Below are positions 35,515 through 45,391 of a DNA stretch of 64,000 nt, one piece after another. The stretch is from JACKFE01 sp050248735. GTDB taxonomy: Bacteria; Nitrospirota; Nitrospiria; Nitrospirales; UBA8639. Where the stretch lies: contig JBFWRU010000004.1 in NCBI GenBank assembly GCA_050248735.1, forward strand, positions 272,940 to 336,939. The letters are read 5' to 3'. Made by a program: the position numbers and the translations under genes. A model generated the notes under the pieces. That model was not told where the DNA came from, ran no database searches, and saw only the letters and a list, made by a program, of their open reading frames with translations. The first letter of the stretch is position 1, and every line of letters starts with the position of its first letter.

Positions 35515-36753
35515 CTAAAACAGGTTTGACACGATGCGGGTACCGCCCACCCACGTGCCGATAATACTGCCGATGGTCGGCAGCAAAAAGGCTAAAAATA
35601 CCCGCAGCAATTTACTGCTCCACCACTTCCGGGGAACGGCAATATCTTCGGCAACCGTTTGAAAATCGCGGACCAAAGGCGGTTGAAGATAGGCCTGCAC
35701 GAAGGCCGTCACATAGCCGACTCCAATGACCGGCGTCAGACTGGTAAACGGGGCGGAAAAAAAAGCGGTCAGGGTCGTTAGAGGATGGGCCATGGCTAAA
35801 ATCCCACCGATTCCACTGGGAATCCCATTCGCCAAAAACCAGAACAAGGCATTCTCCCCGGCGGCGGTCAATCCCTTTTCCCACCCGATATACATAATGG
35901 ATCCCACAATCAGCGCAGGAATACTCCAACCTACCATTTTCCAGGCTGGTGAAATGGGAGGGACATAATTCAGTTGATCCAGATTGACCGTCTCACCTTG
36001 CTGAAGTGTCCGAAGCATTCCCGCCACATGTCCGGCCCCCACAACCGCGACGGTTCTCGTGCCCGGTGCTTCAAGCACATTTTTCGCCAGATATTTGTCC
36101 CGTTCATCGATCAACACGGCTTTCAGGGTAGGCACTTCATCGCCCAACTCTTTCATCATTTCGGACAACACATCTTGCTTTTTGAGATTCTTAATTTCTT
36201 CTTCCGAGACTTCGGTGGTGTCAAAAATGCCGAGAAGCATGGATGACAGCAAGAGACTTTTCCGCCAAAACGGCGTGGTGCGCCAGGCCCGGCGCATCGT
36301 GACCCGCACATCCCGGTCGGCCAAAGTCACCGGCAGCGAATGTTTTTCGGCCATGCGAATCGCTTCCAGCATTTCCGAGCCAGGCAGCACACCCAATTTA
36401 TCGCCCAACCGTTTTTGGAAAGAGGCGAGGACCAGATTGACCATCAGCGTGCTTAGTTGCTGCTTGCGAATGATCTCTTTGAGATCCAGGGACTCCCATC
36501 GGTTGGGATTGGAAATGGCTTCCAAGCGTTTCTCATCCAATTCGACGCAGACCCTATCAGGTTGCTCCTGCTCAATGACCAATTTCACCAGTTCAACGGA
36601 CTCCTGAGACACATGCGCCGTGCCCACCAGAATGATGGTTTTGGGTCCAACCTGTACCACAAACACATCGGACTCATAGTGTCCGAGGAGTCCCCCCACA
36701 GGATCTGTAGAAGGGTTCACTGGAGAAGATTCGTCGTGTAGCATCGGCAACAC
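35515..36753 (-). CDS. TraB/PrgY-family membrane protein
   Basis: 412 residues. The N-terminal TraB domain (about 25-245) has the conserved LVGTAHVSQESVELV, VCVELDEKR and VVGAGHVAGM motifs with conserved His and Glu that resemble those of the Tiki/GumN metalloprotease fold. The C-terminal part has about four membrane helices (from about 268 on). PrgY of enterococci inactivates a pheromone; in other bacteria the role is unknown. A leaderless-type start is possible; MLPMLHDES gives the longest form. Confidence 0.85.
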   Translation of the reverse strand: MLPMLHDESSPVNPSTDPVGGLLGHYESDVFVVQVGPKTIILVGTAHVSQESVELVKLVIEQEQPDRVCVELDEKRLEAISNPNRWESLDLKEIIRKQQLSTLMVNLVLASFQKRLGDKLGVLPGSEMLEAIRMAEKHSLPVTLADRDVRVTMRRAWRTTPFWRKSLLLSSMLLGIFDTTEVSEEEIKNLKKQDVLSEMMKELGDEVPTLKAVLIDERDKYLAKNVLEAPGTRTVAVVGAGHVAGMLRTLQQGETVNLDQLNYVPPISPAWKMVGWSIPALIVGSIMYIGWEKGLTAAGENALFWFLANGIPSGIGGILAMAHPLTTLTAFFSAPFTSLTPVIGVGYVTAFVQAYLQPPLVRDFQTVAEDIAVPRKWWSSKLLRVFLAFLLPTIGSIIGTWVGGTRIVSNLF

Positions 36754-36873
36754 CTTGGCATAGAAACTAAGCCTCTTGTCAAGCCTTTACAAACTTTAAA
36801 ACAGGGCTGAATAACCCGCCCTTTGACATCCCGGAAAAAAACCATTACCAATAAGATTTTGGAAGGTGGGTCA

Positions 36874-37065
36874 ATGGGGAACGAATCGACACAAACTCCG
36901 TCCCGTTTGTGGATCTGGCTCAGTGCAGAAGGCACGCGCTGGCGAATCACGTACGACTCGGATGGCATATGGTCCTGCCAAATTGGTATCGGCGGGAAAC
37001 GCGTGGGACCATGGAAATCCGGCCTTCCGCCCAACTTAGGCACCTGGCCTCTGGGAAATTTCTGA
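36874..37065 (+). CDS. Small protein of unknown function
   Basis: 63 residues starting MGNESTQTPSRLWIWLSAEG and ending GTWPLGNF. The ATG at 36874 has GGAAGGTGG seven bases upstream, which is a strong ribosome-binding site. The sequence is rich in Trp and Gly; no domain recognised. It stands between two minus-strand genes. Confidence 0.5.
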   Translation: MGNESTQTPSRLWIWLSAEGTRWRITYDSDGIWSCQIGIGGKRVGPWKSGLPPNLGTWPLGNF

Positions 37066-37142
37066 CAATAGCCCTCATGCCTTTTTTTCTAGCACTGTTC
37101 AAAAGACCTTTTTCCCAACACAGAATAAGAAATGAAAGCCAT

Positions 37143-37170
37143 GAGGGCTCGGGCAAAGACCCGAGCCCTC
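37143..37170. terminator. Strong GC-rich hairpin after the VIT/vWA gene
   Basis: GAGGGCTCGGG at 37143-37153 pairs perfectly with CCCGAGCCCTC at 37160-37170, loop CAAAGA, 18 bases beyond the stop of the minus-strand gene. The A run is on the right side, so on the minus strand U residues precede rather than follow the stem and the downstream sequence is only U-rich. A terminator or 3'-end stabiliser is likely. Confidence 0.5.
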
Positions 37171-37187
37171 AAAAAATCATCTGACCC

Positions 37188-39668
37188 TCAACCAAATGCA
37201 GGTTGTAGCGCGATATACCGAACCACCGCCAATTCAGACACCTCGGCTAACCTGGCAATCGGCAATTTCCCGATCACCAAATGGCCGGTCTTAGGCTGCG
37301 CGACTACCTCGAAGCCTAGCGCCTTCAATTTCTCCAAGGTCTCACCCTTGGTGTCCCCCAGCCAGATCTGCACCAACACGTTCCCATCGATAACATGCTT
37401 GGCCACTTCCTCCGTCAGGGTGGATTTCTTTTCTACATGGATAGCCAGAGATCCGAGTACCGCATCTAATTTACTGGATGAATCGTCTCGGAAAGAAGCA
37501 TCCCATTCCGGTTCAATATGATCCACCATGGCCGGAGGGCTGGAGGCCACGGACTCCTGGGCCACAATCCCTCCCAGAAAACTTCGGCTCATTTTCGCAG
37601 CCGGTTGCATCATGCGTTGGCGAAAACTCCCCACCTGTTCATCTCCGCTCCCGAAAATGCCTTCGTAACTCACTCCTTCCGGCAGTTCAACCGGCACGTC
37701 CACACGCCGAGGTTGTCCGCCTTCCGTAATAATCAATTCCTCTACCGCCACAAAAGAGGTAAATTGAGTCATCAACCGATATTCCAATCCCAATTTTGTG
37801 ATCGCCTCTTGCACTGGTTTTTGAGGTTGCCCCTGCTGCACCCCTTCATAATCCTGAGCCATGAGGTCAGCAATCTTTGTCCTAGCCCACAGAGTCGCCA
37901 ATACATCATGCTCGGGAGCAAAGCCGGGAAGATCAACGGAAATATTCCGTACCACCGAACGTCCCGCCACTTTTCCAAGCAGCCGTATGGTGGCTTTTCC
38001 CGGTGTTGTATATCTGCCGATCAGGACCAACGGCTTGGCACTAAACAAATCCGGAAGTCGTTTGGGAAAGACGTCCAACACGTCTAACCCGTTCCACTCA
38101 ACGGAAAGATCGGTGAGCAAAGGATGTTGAACCCGTTCGTGAAACCGTCTGGCCGCAGCGGAACCGTCATCATGTAAACTCACATATTCCACTTCACCAC
38201 GACCATGTTCGGCCATCTTGTCCAGCAAAAAACGGTTGACGCTGCTTCCGATTCCGAAGGAAAAGATCCGGGCATTGGAGTGCTTCTGTATTTCCCCAAG
38301 AATGGCCATATCGTTACCGATATATCCATCCGTCATGAAACACACGATACGAACGTGCTCCTGGGAATCAGACGGCTCCAGAGCCGCGCGAATGGCTTTC
38401 ATCATTTCCGTCCCGCCACCGCCAGACCGCAAAGCAAGAAAGTCCTGGGCTTTCCGGACATTCGCCGGAGTCGCCTGAACCGGTTCAGGAAACAAAATAT
38501 GCGTATCGCCGGCAAAGGTAATCAGATTAAACGTGTCACGCGGGTTCAGGCCGTCGATAGACAGTCGCATGGTCTCCTTGGCCTTTTCAATCGGAAAACC
38601 CGACATGGAGCCCGAGGTATCCAGCACAAATACCAGTTCCTTGGGGATGACTTCTTCTGTCTTCACCCGATCCGGAGGCTGAAGCAGTAACGTAAAAAAT
38701 CCATCTTTTCCATCCCTATGGGTCAGAACCGCATCATGGATATCCGCTCCGGCCACGGCGTAAGTCAGGACAAAATCTTTATTAGGAATCGTCGCGTCCT
38801 GTTTGAGATGGACATCAACCCGTGAAGTCTTCGAGTGGGTCACCTCAATATCATGAGTAGTGGATTGAACCTGGTGAATTGGCACGCCGGCATCGATCGT
38901 CACTTGTAAGGATACATCATGGCCGGACCGGGTCCCCGGCTTCATTACAGGGGGAGTAATACGTGATCCGTCCGGCACCTGATCGGAATCATAAGCCCAT
39001 CCGCCGCCTAAAGGCGGAGTCTGTGTCATTGGCTGGCCCGGGATATATCGCGGTCCGACCACCATCGGAAACATGACTGAATATGTCCCGCCATCATAGA
39101 ACAGGGTTTCCACATAACTGATCGTGACCATGATGTGCTCGCCGGGCAGAATATTGGCTACGGACTGCGTAAAGATATTGGGCCGCTCCTGATCCAACAG
39201 CCCGGCCACATGACCACGCCGTTTTGCCGCTTCATAGATGGCACGGGCCTCTTCCCGCCGTTTTATCTTCCCTTTTACCACCCGATCGCCCACGGTGATC
39301 GTCATATCATCCACGGCGGAATGTTGGGGAAGAGGAAAGGTATAGACCGCTTCAATTTTGTCGGGATAGGGATTGTGGAATTGCTGGGTCACCTGAGCCC
39401 GCGCGAGCGGCCCGCTGACCTGAATGGACATATCCGTATGTTTCAGGGGAAAGGCTTGGGTAAGCTGTCCGTCCGAGTCCAGGCCTACCAGGCTTCCTGA
39501 TTGATCACTTCTCGCCCACCCTTCACCGGAATTAGCCCCTGCATGGGTTGCCGTGGCAGAAGATGTCCCCAACCCCAGGAATGAGACTCCAGCTAGTATC
39601 AACAGCCCGGCCAGTCCGCCTCCCACCACCAAACCCCACGATCTTTTCCTTCCAGATAAAACCTTCAT
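37188..39668 (-). CDS. VIT- and vWA-domain exported protein
   Basis: About 826 residues from ATG 39668, chosen because AGGAGG lies six bases upstream. A hydrophobic signal/anchor segment (VVGGGLAGLLILAGVSFLGLG) is followed by a VIT domain (about 50-180, with YPDKIEAVYTFPLPQHSAV) and a vWA domain with a complete MIDAS start D350-T-S-G-S. This is the architecture of inter-alpha-trypsin-inhibitor-like bacterial proteins. The last 65 residues resemble a subtilase-propeptide-like fold (VLVQIWLGDTKGE ... AVVRYIALQPAFG). No LPXTG sorting signal. Probably a cell-surface adhesion or interaction protein; partners unknown. Confidence 0.85.
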   Translation of the reverse strand: MKVLSGRKRSWGLVVGGGLAGLLILAGVSFLGLGTSSATATHAGANSGEGWARSDQSGSLVGLDSDGQLTQAFPLKHTDMSIQVSGPLARAQVTQQFHNPYPDKIEAVYTFPLPQHSAVDDMTITVGDRVVKGKIKRREEARAIYEAAKRRGHVAGLLDQERPNIFTQSVANILPGEHIMVTISYVETLFYDGGTYSVMFPMVVGPRYIPGQPMTQTPPLGGGWAYDSDQVPDGSRITPPVMKPGTRSGHDVSLQVTIDAGVPIHQVQSTTHDIEVTHSKTSRVDVHLKQDATIPNKDFVLTYAVAGADIHDAVLTHRDGKDGFFTLLLQPPDRVKTEEVIPKELVFVLDTSGSMSGFPIEKAKETMRLSIDGLNPRDTFNLITFAGDTHILFPEPVQATPANVRKAQDFLALRSGGGGTEMMKAIRAALEPSDSQEHVRIVCFMTDGYIGNDMAILGEIQKHSNARIFSFGIGSSVNRFLLDKMAEHGRGEVEYVSLHDDGSAAARRFHERVQHPLLTDLSVEWNGLDVLDVFPKRLPDLFSAKPLVLIGRYTTPGKATIRLLGKVAGRSVVRNISVDLPGFAPEHDVLATLWARTKIADLMAQDYEGVQQGQPQKPVQEAITKLGLEYRLMTQFTSFVAVEELIITEGGQPRRVDVPVELPEGVSYEGIFGSGDEQVGSFRQRMMQPAAKMSRSFLGGIVAQESVASSPPAMVDHIEPEWDASFRDDSSSKLDAVLGSLAIHVEKKSTLTEEVAKHVIDGNVLVQIWLGDTKGETLEKLKALGFEVVAQPKTGHLVIGKLPIARLAEVSELAVVRYIALQPAFG

Positions 39669-39911
39669 GATTACCCTCCTTATGTTCCGCGGCCCCATGC
39701 CGCTTCACAGGAGGGTATGGCAACACTTCCCAAATCCTTTCAGGGAAATAGGGATTATAAATTTCCATTCATTAAATAGAGTTTTTGATAAAATTCTTTG
39801 GAGTCTTTAAACTCCTTGAGTGTTTTTAATCAACCCGAAAAATAACTCCCAAGAAATCTCGGTAATTATTCCGGCATACTCATTAAAAGATAGAAATTAG
39901 CTCACTGCGAC

Positions 39912-40724
39912 ATGCAATTCACAGAAATTGAAAGAGAGGTCTTGGGTTTGTGGATTACAACACGAGCCCTTGATGCCATGGTTAACCATATTCTACTCAA
40001 TTTAGTGGGCCCAGATCCCAAAGAGGTTCACTTTGAAACAATGGTCCATCAGCAGCTATTCAATGTTTTGCTTCTTGATTTTCTTGAAGATGTCAGTAAA
40101 AACTTAACAAGTCTTAAGGGCTCATGTGTCGATTTGCTAGAAGAAATCTGCCGTTTATCCTCATTCAATGATAGTGATTCGATAAATTTTATTCAGGAAC
40201 CATTGCATAAATTGAAAATTTGGCTGGAGACAGTAATCACTGTAGAGACTTACTTCCCCTCTATTTCTCGCACGATTTCCCTGGGGATTAAAAGGAAAAA
40301 TTGTCTTTATATCTGTGGAAATATTTCAAAACATAATATTTCTAGACTAACAGGGGCTGGGAAACGGCTTAGCGAGGTATTAAAGGAAAATGAGGTCAAT
40401 GTGGATTCCAATTCAAATAAAATTCTTCATTTACTTGATGATTTCTACAAACGATTTCATGAGGATATCTTTGAATACCAAGCCACGGTTATTACAGAGT
40501 TATTAAACAATGTGCGCTGGGGAATTCATAATTACCTTTACCCAGAATACCTCAAGGCCAAAAATCAAGATTCTGACGACCTAACGAAATACTCTTACAA
40601 ATTCCCTCAAGGTATATCTGATGATTTTGTAAAAACCTGTTATTTGGATCTAATGAGTTTAGTGAGAAGAAAACCCAACATGGAACCATTCCTTGCAGAT
40701 TCTTCTTGGAAAGCACATTATTAA
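39912..40724 (+). CDS. Orphan protein of unknown function, low GC
   Basis: 270 residues, mostly helical, without recognisable domain, membrane segment or signal peptide. The coding sequence is clearly more AT-rich than its neighbours and uses A/T-ending codons, so it may have come by horizontal transfer. Segments such as RLTGAGKRLSEVLKENEVNVDSN and LLNNVRWGIHNYLYPEY are given in part only. The upstream region is also AT-rich. Convergent with the anti-sigma-like gene. It could belong to a phage or plasmid-associated family; no evidence for this beyond composition. Confidence 0.7.
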   Translation: MQFTEIEREVLGLWITTRALDAMVNHILLNLVGPDPKEVHFETMVHQQLFNVLLLDFLEDVSKNLTSLKGSCVDLLEEICRLSSFNDSDSINFIQEPLHKLKIWLETVITVETYFPSISRTISLGIKRKNCLYICGNISKHNISRLTGAGKRLSEVLKENEVNVDSNSNKILHLLDDFYKRFHEDIFEYQATVITELLNNVRWGIHNYLYPEYLKAKNQDSDDLTKYSYKFPQGISDDFVKTCYLDLMSLVRRKPNMEPFLADSSWKAHY

Positions 40725-40802
40725 TATCTTTATTCAGAGACTTCACTTCTCTTTCAAATAATAAATAACCATTTCTTGACTCCTCAGACATTGATTCCTC
40801 TT

Positions 40803-42284
40803 TCATTCCTCTAAAGGAATCTTCACTAGTAAGACTTTCTCTGAATTTGAAATCTGCTCGATTGCAAATACTGCAGCGTCCACCCGTTCGACCAAAAAAC
40901 CAGTCCTATCAAGATCACTCCCAAGCCATTGGCCAAAATCATCAATGGGGTTGGGAGCAATCAACACGCTTAGAGAAGCAACAATTGGGTTCCCCGCCAA
41001 ATTGGTTACTTGACCAAGCGAAAATTCCATACGCTGAAATGATTTTACCTTTATCCCATCTTGGGATTTTCCCGTCTGGCCGAGGGCAATGGATTCTAGC
41101 TTCTGCCACTTACCATTGCCCAGGGGAGCCAGCACATACAGATAGCCGGGCACGTTGGATTCCACTGCCAATCGGATGTCTTTCCAACTACCGGTAATCT
41201 TCCGGCTGTCTACTTCCTCATCTTTGCCATCCTTCGTTTGCCGAACAAAGCTGTACCTGATCCCTTTGGCGATTGAAGCCACAGCCTCACCCGCTAATTC
41301 CTGCTCCAAGGGATGTGACAGGGCTTTCTCCCGGGAGGAAGGTTTCATCGCCTTTGAGAAGGCTCCGCCCAGATCCTGATCAGCTTTATCCTGAATCTTT
41401 TTTTCTGCCATGACCTCATCGGCTAAAAAACCACTCGCCGCATAAAACAATTCCTGAGCGCTGTTTTGCACAATTAATGCCTGAAGGGTGGCCTTTTCTG
41501 CGACCTTGGCGGACAATCTGCCAGGGGCTGCGCCTTGTGGAGCTCGATCTTCAGGCATGGCCAATTCAGGAGCTTCAGGAGTCTCTGATGGTGAATCCGG
41601 GCGATCGATTCGCTGTTTTTGTGGCACGGAAGTGGAGGAAGGCGGCGGGGCTACCTGTTGGGTTACGGTTTCTCTTCTGGCCTCCGGCCTCCTTTCAACG
41701 GCGTCATTTTCCTTTTTGGCCATCGCCGGGACCTGCCTAAGCCGGTCAACGTTATGGGTATCCGCTCCTGAAGAGGGTTCAGGAGCGACTGCACTTCCCG
41801 TTTCAACATCTTCCACTTGACTGGCGTTTCTCTCCAAACCATCCTTGTGTGCAGGTGCCCTACTTTCCTCAGAGGATTTCGTCTGGCGAAACGCGACCTC
41901 ATCTCTTGATGAGGATGTGGCCGCCTCCTGTTCCTGCTGAACAATGGAGCCCCATTCTCTTTCCATTTGCCATCCGAAAATTAGAGCTAACCCCATGGCG
42001 GCCATGCTCCCCGCCCAGGCCAATGATGACTGCTGTCGTAACCATTCCCACTGACTCTTCTTCTCAGAGGAGGGCCCTTTTGAATGGGCTGATGTCTGCA
42101 AACTTGCCAGAATGCGCTGACGGGCTTCCGGGTCGGCAAGCAGAGCCTTCAAGGCTTCTTCGTCCGCCAGGGCATCAAACAGCGCTTGATCGTTGAGGGC
42201 AGCCTCGGATAATTGCCGCGTTTCCTCATCGGTCAGCGTATTGGTGGCATATCCACCCAGCAGATGCTCCAATGATTTGGCCAT
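40803..42284 (-). CDS. Membrane anti-sigma-like protein with C-terminal DUF4384-like domain
   Basis: 493 residues. N-terminus (SLEHLLGGYATNTLTDEETRQL, then ALFDALADEEALKALLADPE) is of the anti-sigma/zinc-finger-like type but without cysteines. One membrane helix at about 90-107 (LAWAGSMAAMGLALIFGW) is followed by a long low-complexity Glu/Ser/Pro region and a C-terminal domain (ESNVPGYLYVLAPLGNGKWQ) like DUF4384. The ATG shares one base with the stop of the upstream sigma factor gene (TAATG), so the pair is translationally coupled. The likely role is to hold the sigma factor at the membrane until a signal arrives. Confidence 0.75.
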   Translation of the reverse strand: MAKSLEHLLGGYATNTLTDEETRQLSEAALNDQALFDALADEEALKALLADPEARQRILASLQTSAHSKGPSSEKKSQWEWLRQQSSLAWAGSMAAMGLALIFGWQMEREWGSIVQQEQEAATSSSRDEVAFRQTKSSEESRAPAHKDGLERNASQVEDVETGSAVAPEPSSGADTHNVDRLRQVPAMAKKENDAVERRPEARRETVTQQVAPPPSSTSVPQKQRIDRPDSPSETPEAPELAMPEDRAPQGAAPGRLSAKVAEKATLQALIVQNSAQELFYAASGFLADEVMAEKKIQDKADQDLGGAFSKAMKPSSREKALSHPLEQELAGEAVASIAKGIRYSFVRQTKDGKDEEVDSRKITGSWKDIRLAVESNVPGYLYVLAPLGNGKWQKLESIALGQTGKSQDGIKVKSFQRMEFSLGQVTNLAGNPIVASLSVLIAPNPIDDFGQWLGSDLDRTGFLVERVDAAVFAIEQISNSEKVLLVKIPLEE

Positions 42285-42841
42285 TAGGGCATGTCCTTTC
42301 CGGGTTGCTCTTTACCTTTCTCGGTAAAAGGAATGGTCTCCCATCGTCCTCCCATCAACGCCAGAAGCTGTTTTCGGCAGCGGGAGTCCCACGTATAAAT
42401 CGTATTGATGGACTGCTCACCCAATATTCGTTGAATTTCCGGGAAGGTATGGCCTTCAAGTTTCAACCGGAACAATTCCCGGCACCGCTCGCCCAGTTGC
42501 TGAAACGCTTCGATCAATTGACCCACCCGCTCCTTCTGTTCCACCTCTTCCGACGGATCACGCCCGGAATCGGCCACAGGCCGGTCTTCAATCGATTCCT
42601 GGTTATATTCTCCCCGCCGCAGGGTTTTACGATGAAGGTCCAGCATTTTATACCGCAGGATTTGAAAAGATAGGGGAACCAGTTCGGTCAATTCTGTCAC
42701 ATGCAGGTATTTCTCATGCAACACCATCAGCACGTCCTGGGCGACATCCTCTGCCATCTCCCTTGATCCACGTGATGTCGCGAAGGCCAGAATCCTTTCA
42801 CGCAGATGCTTGAGAATGTCGTCACGGATCATCTTGGACAT
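42284..42841 (-). CDS. ECF-type RNA polymerase sigma factor
   Basis: 185 residues with sigma region 2 (REMAEDVAQDVLMVLHEKY ... FQILRYKMLDLHRK) and region 4 (LGERCRELFRLKLEGHTFPEIQRIL, with a QSINTIYTWDSRCRKQL recognition helix). No sigma 1 or 3 domain. Coupled to the downstream membrane protein, the usual arrangement for an ECF sigma and its anti-sigma. The promoters it recognises cannot be read from the window. Confidence 0.87.
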   Translation of the reverse strand: MSKMIRDDILKHLRERILAFATSRGSREMAEDVAQDVLMVLHEKYLHVTELTELVPLSFQILRYKMLDLHRKTLRRGEYNQESIEDRPVADSGRDPSEEVEQKERVGQLIEAFQQLGERCRELFRLKLEGHTFPEIQRILGEQSINTIYTWDSRCRKQLLALMGGRWETIPFTEKGKEQPGKDMP

Positions 42842-43013
42842 GTTGTCTGTCGCATGGGAAGGCGTAGCTTAGTCCAACATTGGCTTCATAGGCCAAGTCT
42901 GCCATTTTCCCGGCACACCCACTTTCCCTGGCGTGATCAGTGGCAAAACACCTTGCTAGAGAGGGGAAAAACCTTTGAAGAGAGCTTATTTGACAGATCG
43001 ATCGAGATAAGGC

Positions 43014-43325
43014 TTACAAATCAAACAAATAATTTACGTTATCGCCGCCATAGGCTTTAACGTTTCCCTCGATAAACTTTTGATTGTCGGCATAAACCCA
43101 GACCGCGACATCCGACCGTCCGGTCAATTTTTTCATCTGGCCCAACAACATCAAGACGATCTTTCGGCCACGCTCCCGGTCGGCCGCCAGCCGATCCGAT
43201 AATCCCGGAGTCACGTGAAGTTGCAACAGGGGGCCTTTGACCTGGAGATCCAGAATATCCGGATTCGATCCAAGTTGTTGTTTCAGATGTGCCACGATTT
43301 CTAAACTCGATTTCACAGATTCCAT
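43014..43325 (-). CDS. Conserved-looking small protein of unknown function
   Basis: 103 residues, alpha/beta in appearance (SLEIVAHLKQQLGSNPDI, LDLQVKGPLLQLHVTPG, RSDVAVWVYADNQKFIEG). No cysteine, membrane or signal segment. Compact composition like the neighbours and no overlapping better frame, so probably a real cytoplasmic protein. Transcribed in the same direction as the M24 peptidase upstream. Confidence 0.65.
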   Translation of the reverse strand: MESVKSSLEIVAHLKQQLGSNPDILDLQVKGPLLQLHVTPGLSDRLAADRERGRKIVLMLLGQMKKLTGRSDVAVWVYADNQKFIEGNVKAYGGDNVNYLFDL

Positions 43326-43396
43326 AATAGACCCTTTACTTAATCGTACATGACAGTATCAGGATGTTCCTGATAGAGACTTTTTATGAAAGAAAG

Positions 43397-45172
43397 TTAC
43401 AGGGGCCGGGTCGCCCCGTCCAACCATTTCCGTGTTTCACCCTCGACGGCATCCCTGAGTTCATTCCAAATTCGTACATGGTAAGCATTGAGCCATGAAC
43501 ACTCTTGATCGCTGAGGAGAGTTCTCTCGATCAGGGATCGATCAAATGGCACAATGGTGATTGTATCGAACGTAAAGAAAAGCCGGTCGGAACCGTTCAA
43601 CTTGGTCTCCGGTATCACCACAACTAAATTTTCCAAACGAATTCCATAGGCTCCGGCTTTATAATATCCCGGTTCATTCGACACGATCATGCCCGGACGC
43701 AACGCCACCGTATTGACTCCCTTGGCTATGCGGTGTGGCCCTTCGTGGACACCTAAGTAACTGCCAACCCCATGTCCGGTTCCATGATCATAATCCAACC
43801 CCACTACCCATAATGGTGCCCGGGCCAGGGCATCTAATTGACTGCCGGTCGTGCCTTCCGGAAAGCGGGCCGTGGCTAATGCGATATGTCCTTTTAATAC
43901 TCGAGTATATCGGTCTCGATGTTCCTCCGACGGAGTGCCAATGGCTAAGGTCCTGGTAATATCCGTCGTGCCATCCAAGTATTGACCGCCGGAATCCACC
44001 AGGTACAGGGTTCCATCCTCAAGCTTGCGATTGGTTTTCTGGGAGGAACGATAGTGCACGATGGCTCCATTGGCCCCTGCTCCGGAAATGGTCGGGAAAC
44101 TGGCATCCTTCCACAAGGGCTGCTTTTTCCGACATTCTTCCAAATATGCTGCAGCGTCCAGTTCAGTGACCGTCCCATGAGAGCTTTCCCTAGCCAACCA
44201 GGCCAAGAACTGGCATACGGCCACCGCATCCCGACGGTGAGCCGCATAGGCTCCGAGAATTTCCGTCTCGTTTTTACACGCCTTGGGAAGTGCGCAGGGA
44301 TCCTCTCCTTTCACGATCGTCGCACCATGTTCTGAAAGTACCCGAAACACCCAGCTATTGGTTTTTGATGGATCACAGAGGACCCGCTGCTTGTCACGTC
44401 CCAGTTTCTCCAATGCGGCCTCGAAATCTTCCGGCGAAGTTATGGTCACATCGGAGCCCAAGTGATTCCGAAGTTCCCCACTGACTTTTTGATGCGGTAA
44501 AAACAGGACAACCTCTCCCGTGCCGTATAGGATCGCGTGGGATAGCGGCAAAGGTGTGTGAGGGACGTCCGCCCCGCGAATATTCAATAACCAAGCAATT
44601 GAATCAGGCGACGTCACAACTGCTGCATCGATGTGTTCTTGTGCAAAATTTCGGCATAACCGATTTCGCTTTTCCTGAGACGATTGTCCCGCATAGTGTT
44701 CCGGATGCGGTTGGACCAATGCCATGGGAGAACCGGGCCGGTCCTGCCAAATTTCATCAATGGGATTGGATTCGCAGGGGATGAGCTGGGCGTTGGCCTG
44801 CTCAGCAGCCTTCTGATATTGCTCCAATTCATTCGGAGTATGCAGCCGGGGATCATAGCCAATCCGCTCAGTAGCCTGGGCTTCATGGCTAATCCAATCA
44901 TTCGGTGAAGTAGTCCCGCTATGATGAATGGAAAATTGATTGGCATCCACTTGACCGGCGACTTGAAGGGTATAGCGCCCATCCACAAAAATAGCCGCCT
45001 GTGTTTTCAGGACCACCGCTGTGCCGGCCGACCCGGTAAAACCCGTCAGCCAAGCCAATCGTTCGGCGCAGGGCGGAAGATATTCATTTTGATATTCATC
45101 CGAATGAGGAATAATCAACCCGGTCAGGCCCTGACGGCCTAGGAATTCCCGTAATGCGCTAAGGGGAGTCAT
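43397..45172 (-). CDS. Xaa-Pro aminopeptidase, three-domain M24B type
   Basis: About 591 residues from ATG 45172, which has AGGAAA upstream; the open frame continues 35 codons further without support. Two creatinase-like N-terminal domains are followed by the pita-bread catalytic domain. Metal ligands are visible: Asp in YLVDSGGQY, Asp in GTTDITRT, His in GTGHGVGSYLGVHEGP, Glu in SNEPGYY and Glu in IRLENLVVV. Length and the C-terminal TIVPFDRSLI segment resemble the eukaryotic/large bacterial aminopeptidase P1. It removes N-terminal residues before proline, in the cytoplasm. Confidence 0.9.
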   Translation of the reverse strand: MTPLSALREFLGRQGLTGLIIPHSDEYQNEYLPPCAERLAWLTGFTGSAGTAVVLKTQAAIFVDGRYTLQVAGQVDANQFSIHHSGTTSPNDWISHEAQATERIGYDPRLHTPNELEQYQKAAEQANAQLIPCESNPIDEIWQDRPGSPMALVQPHPEHYAGQSSQEKRNRLCRNFAQEHIDAAVVTSPDSIAWLLNIRGADVPHTPLPLSHAILYGTGEVVLFLPHQKVSGELRNHLGSDVTITSPEDFEAALEKLGRDKQRVLCDPSKTNSWVFRVLSEHGATIVKGEDPCALPKACKNETEILGAYAAHRRDAVAVCQFLAWLARESSHGTVTELDAAAYLEECRKKQPLWKDASFPTISGAGANGAIVHYRSSQKTNRKLEDGTLYLVDSGGQYLDGTTDITRTLAIGTPSEEHRDRYTRVLKGHIALATARFPEGTTGSQLDALARAPLWVVGLDYDHGTGHGVGSYLGVHEGPHRIAKGVNTVALRPGMIVSNEPGYYKAGAYGIRLENLVVVIPETKLNGSDRLFFTFDTITIVPFDRSLIERTLLSDQECSWLNAYHVRIWNELRDAVEGETRKWLDGATRPL

Positions 45173-45391
45173 ATTTCCTGGATGAGGGAAAACAGAATAA
45201 TCACAACACACCTTTACCAGGAGCATCCGGGGTTTGCCAAGTTGCCACACCCCGAGAGGCCCACTGAACGACGCCACCTCATATTGTATCTAAAGAGTCA
45301 GTCCATTGGCAGCTGAAAGGCGGGATTTTGCGGAAATGCTACGGATGGAATCAGACAGGGAGAAACCGGAGGGGTAGAAACAACCATTCCT

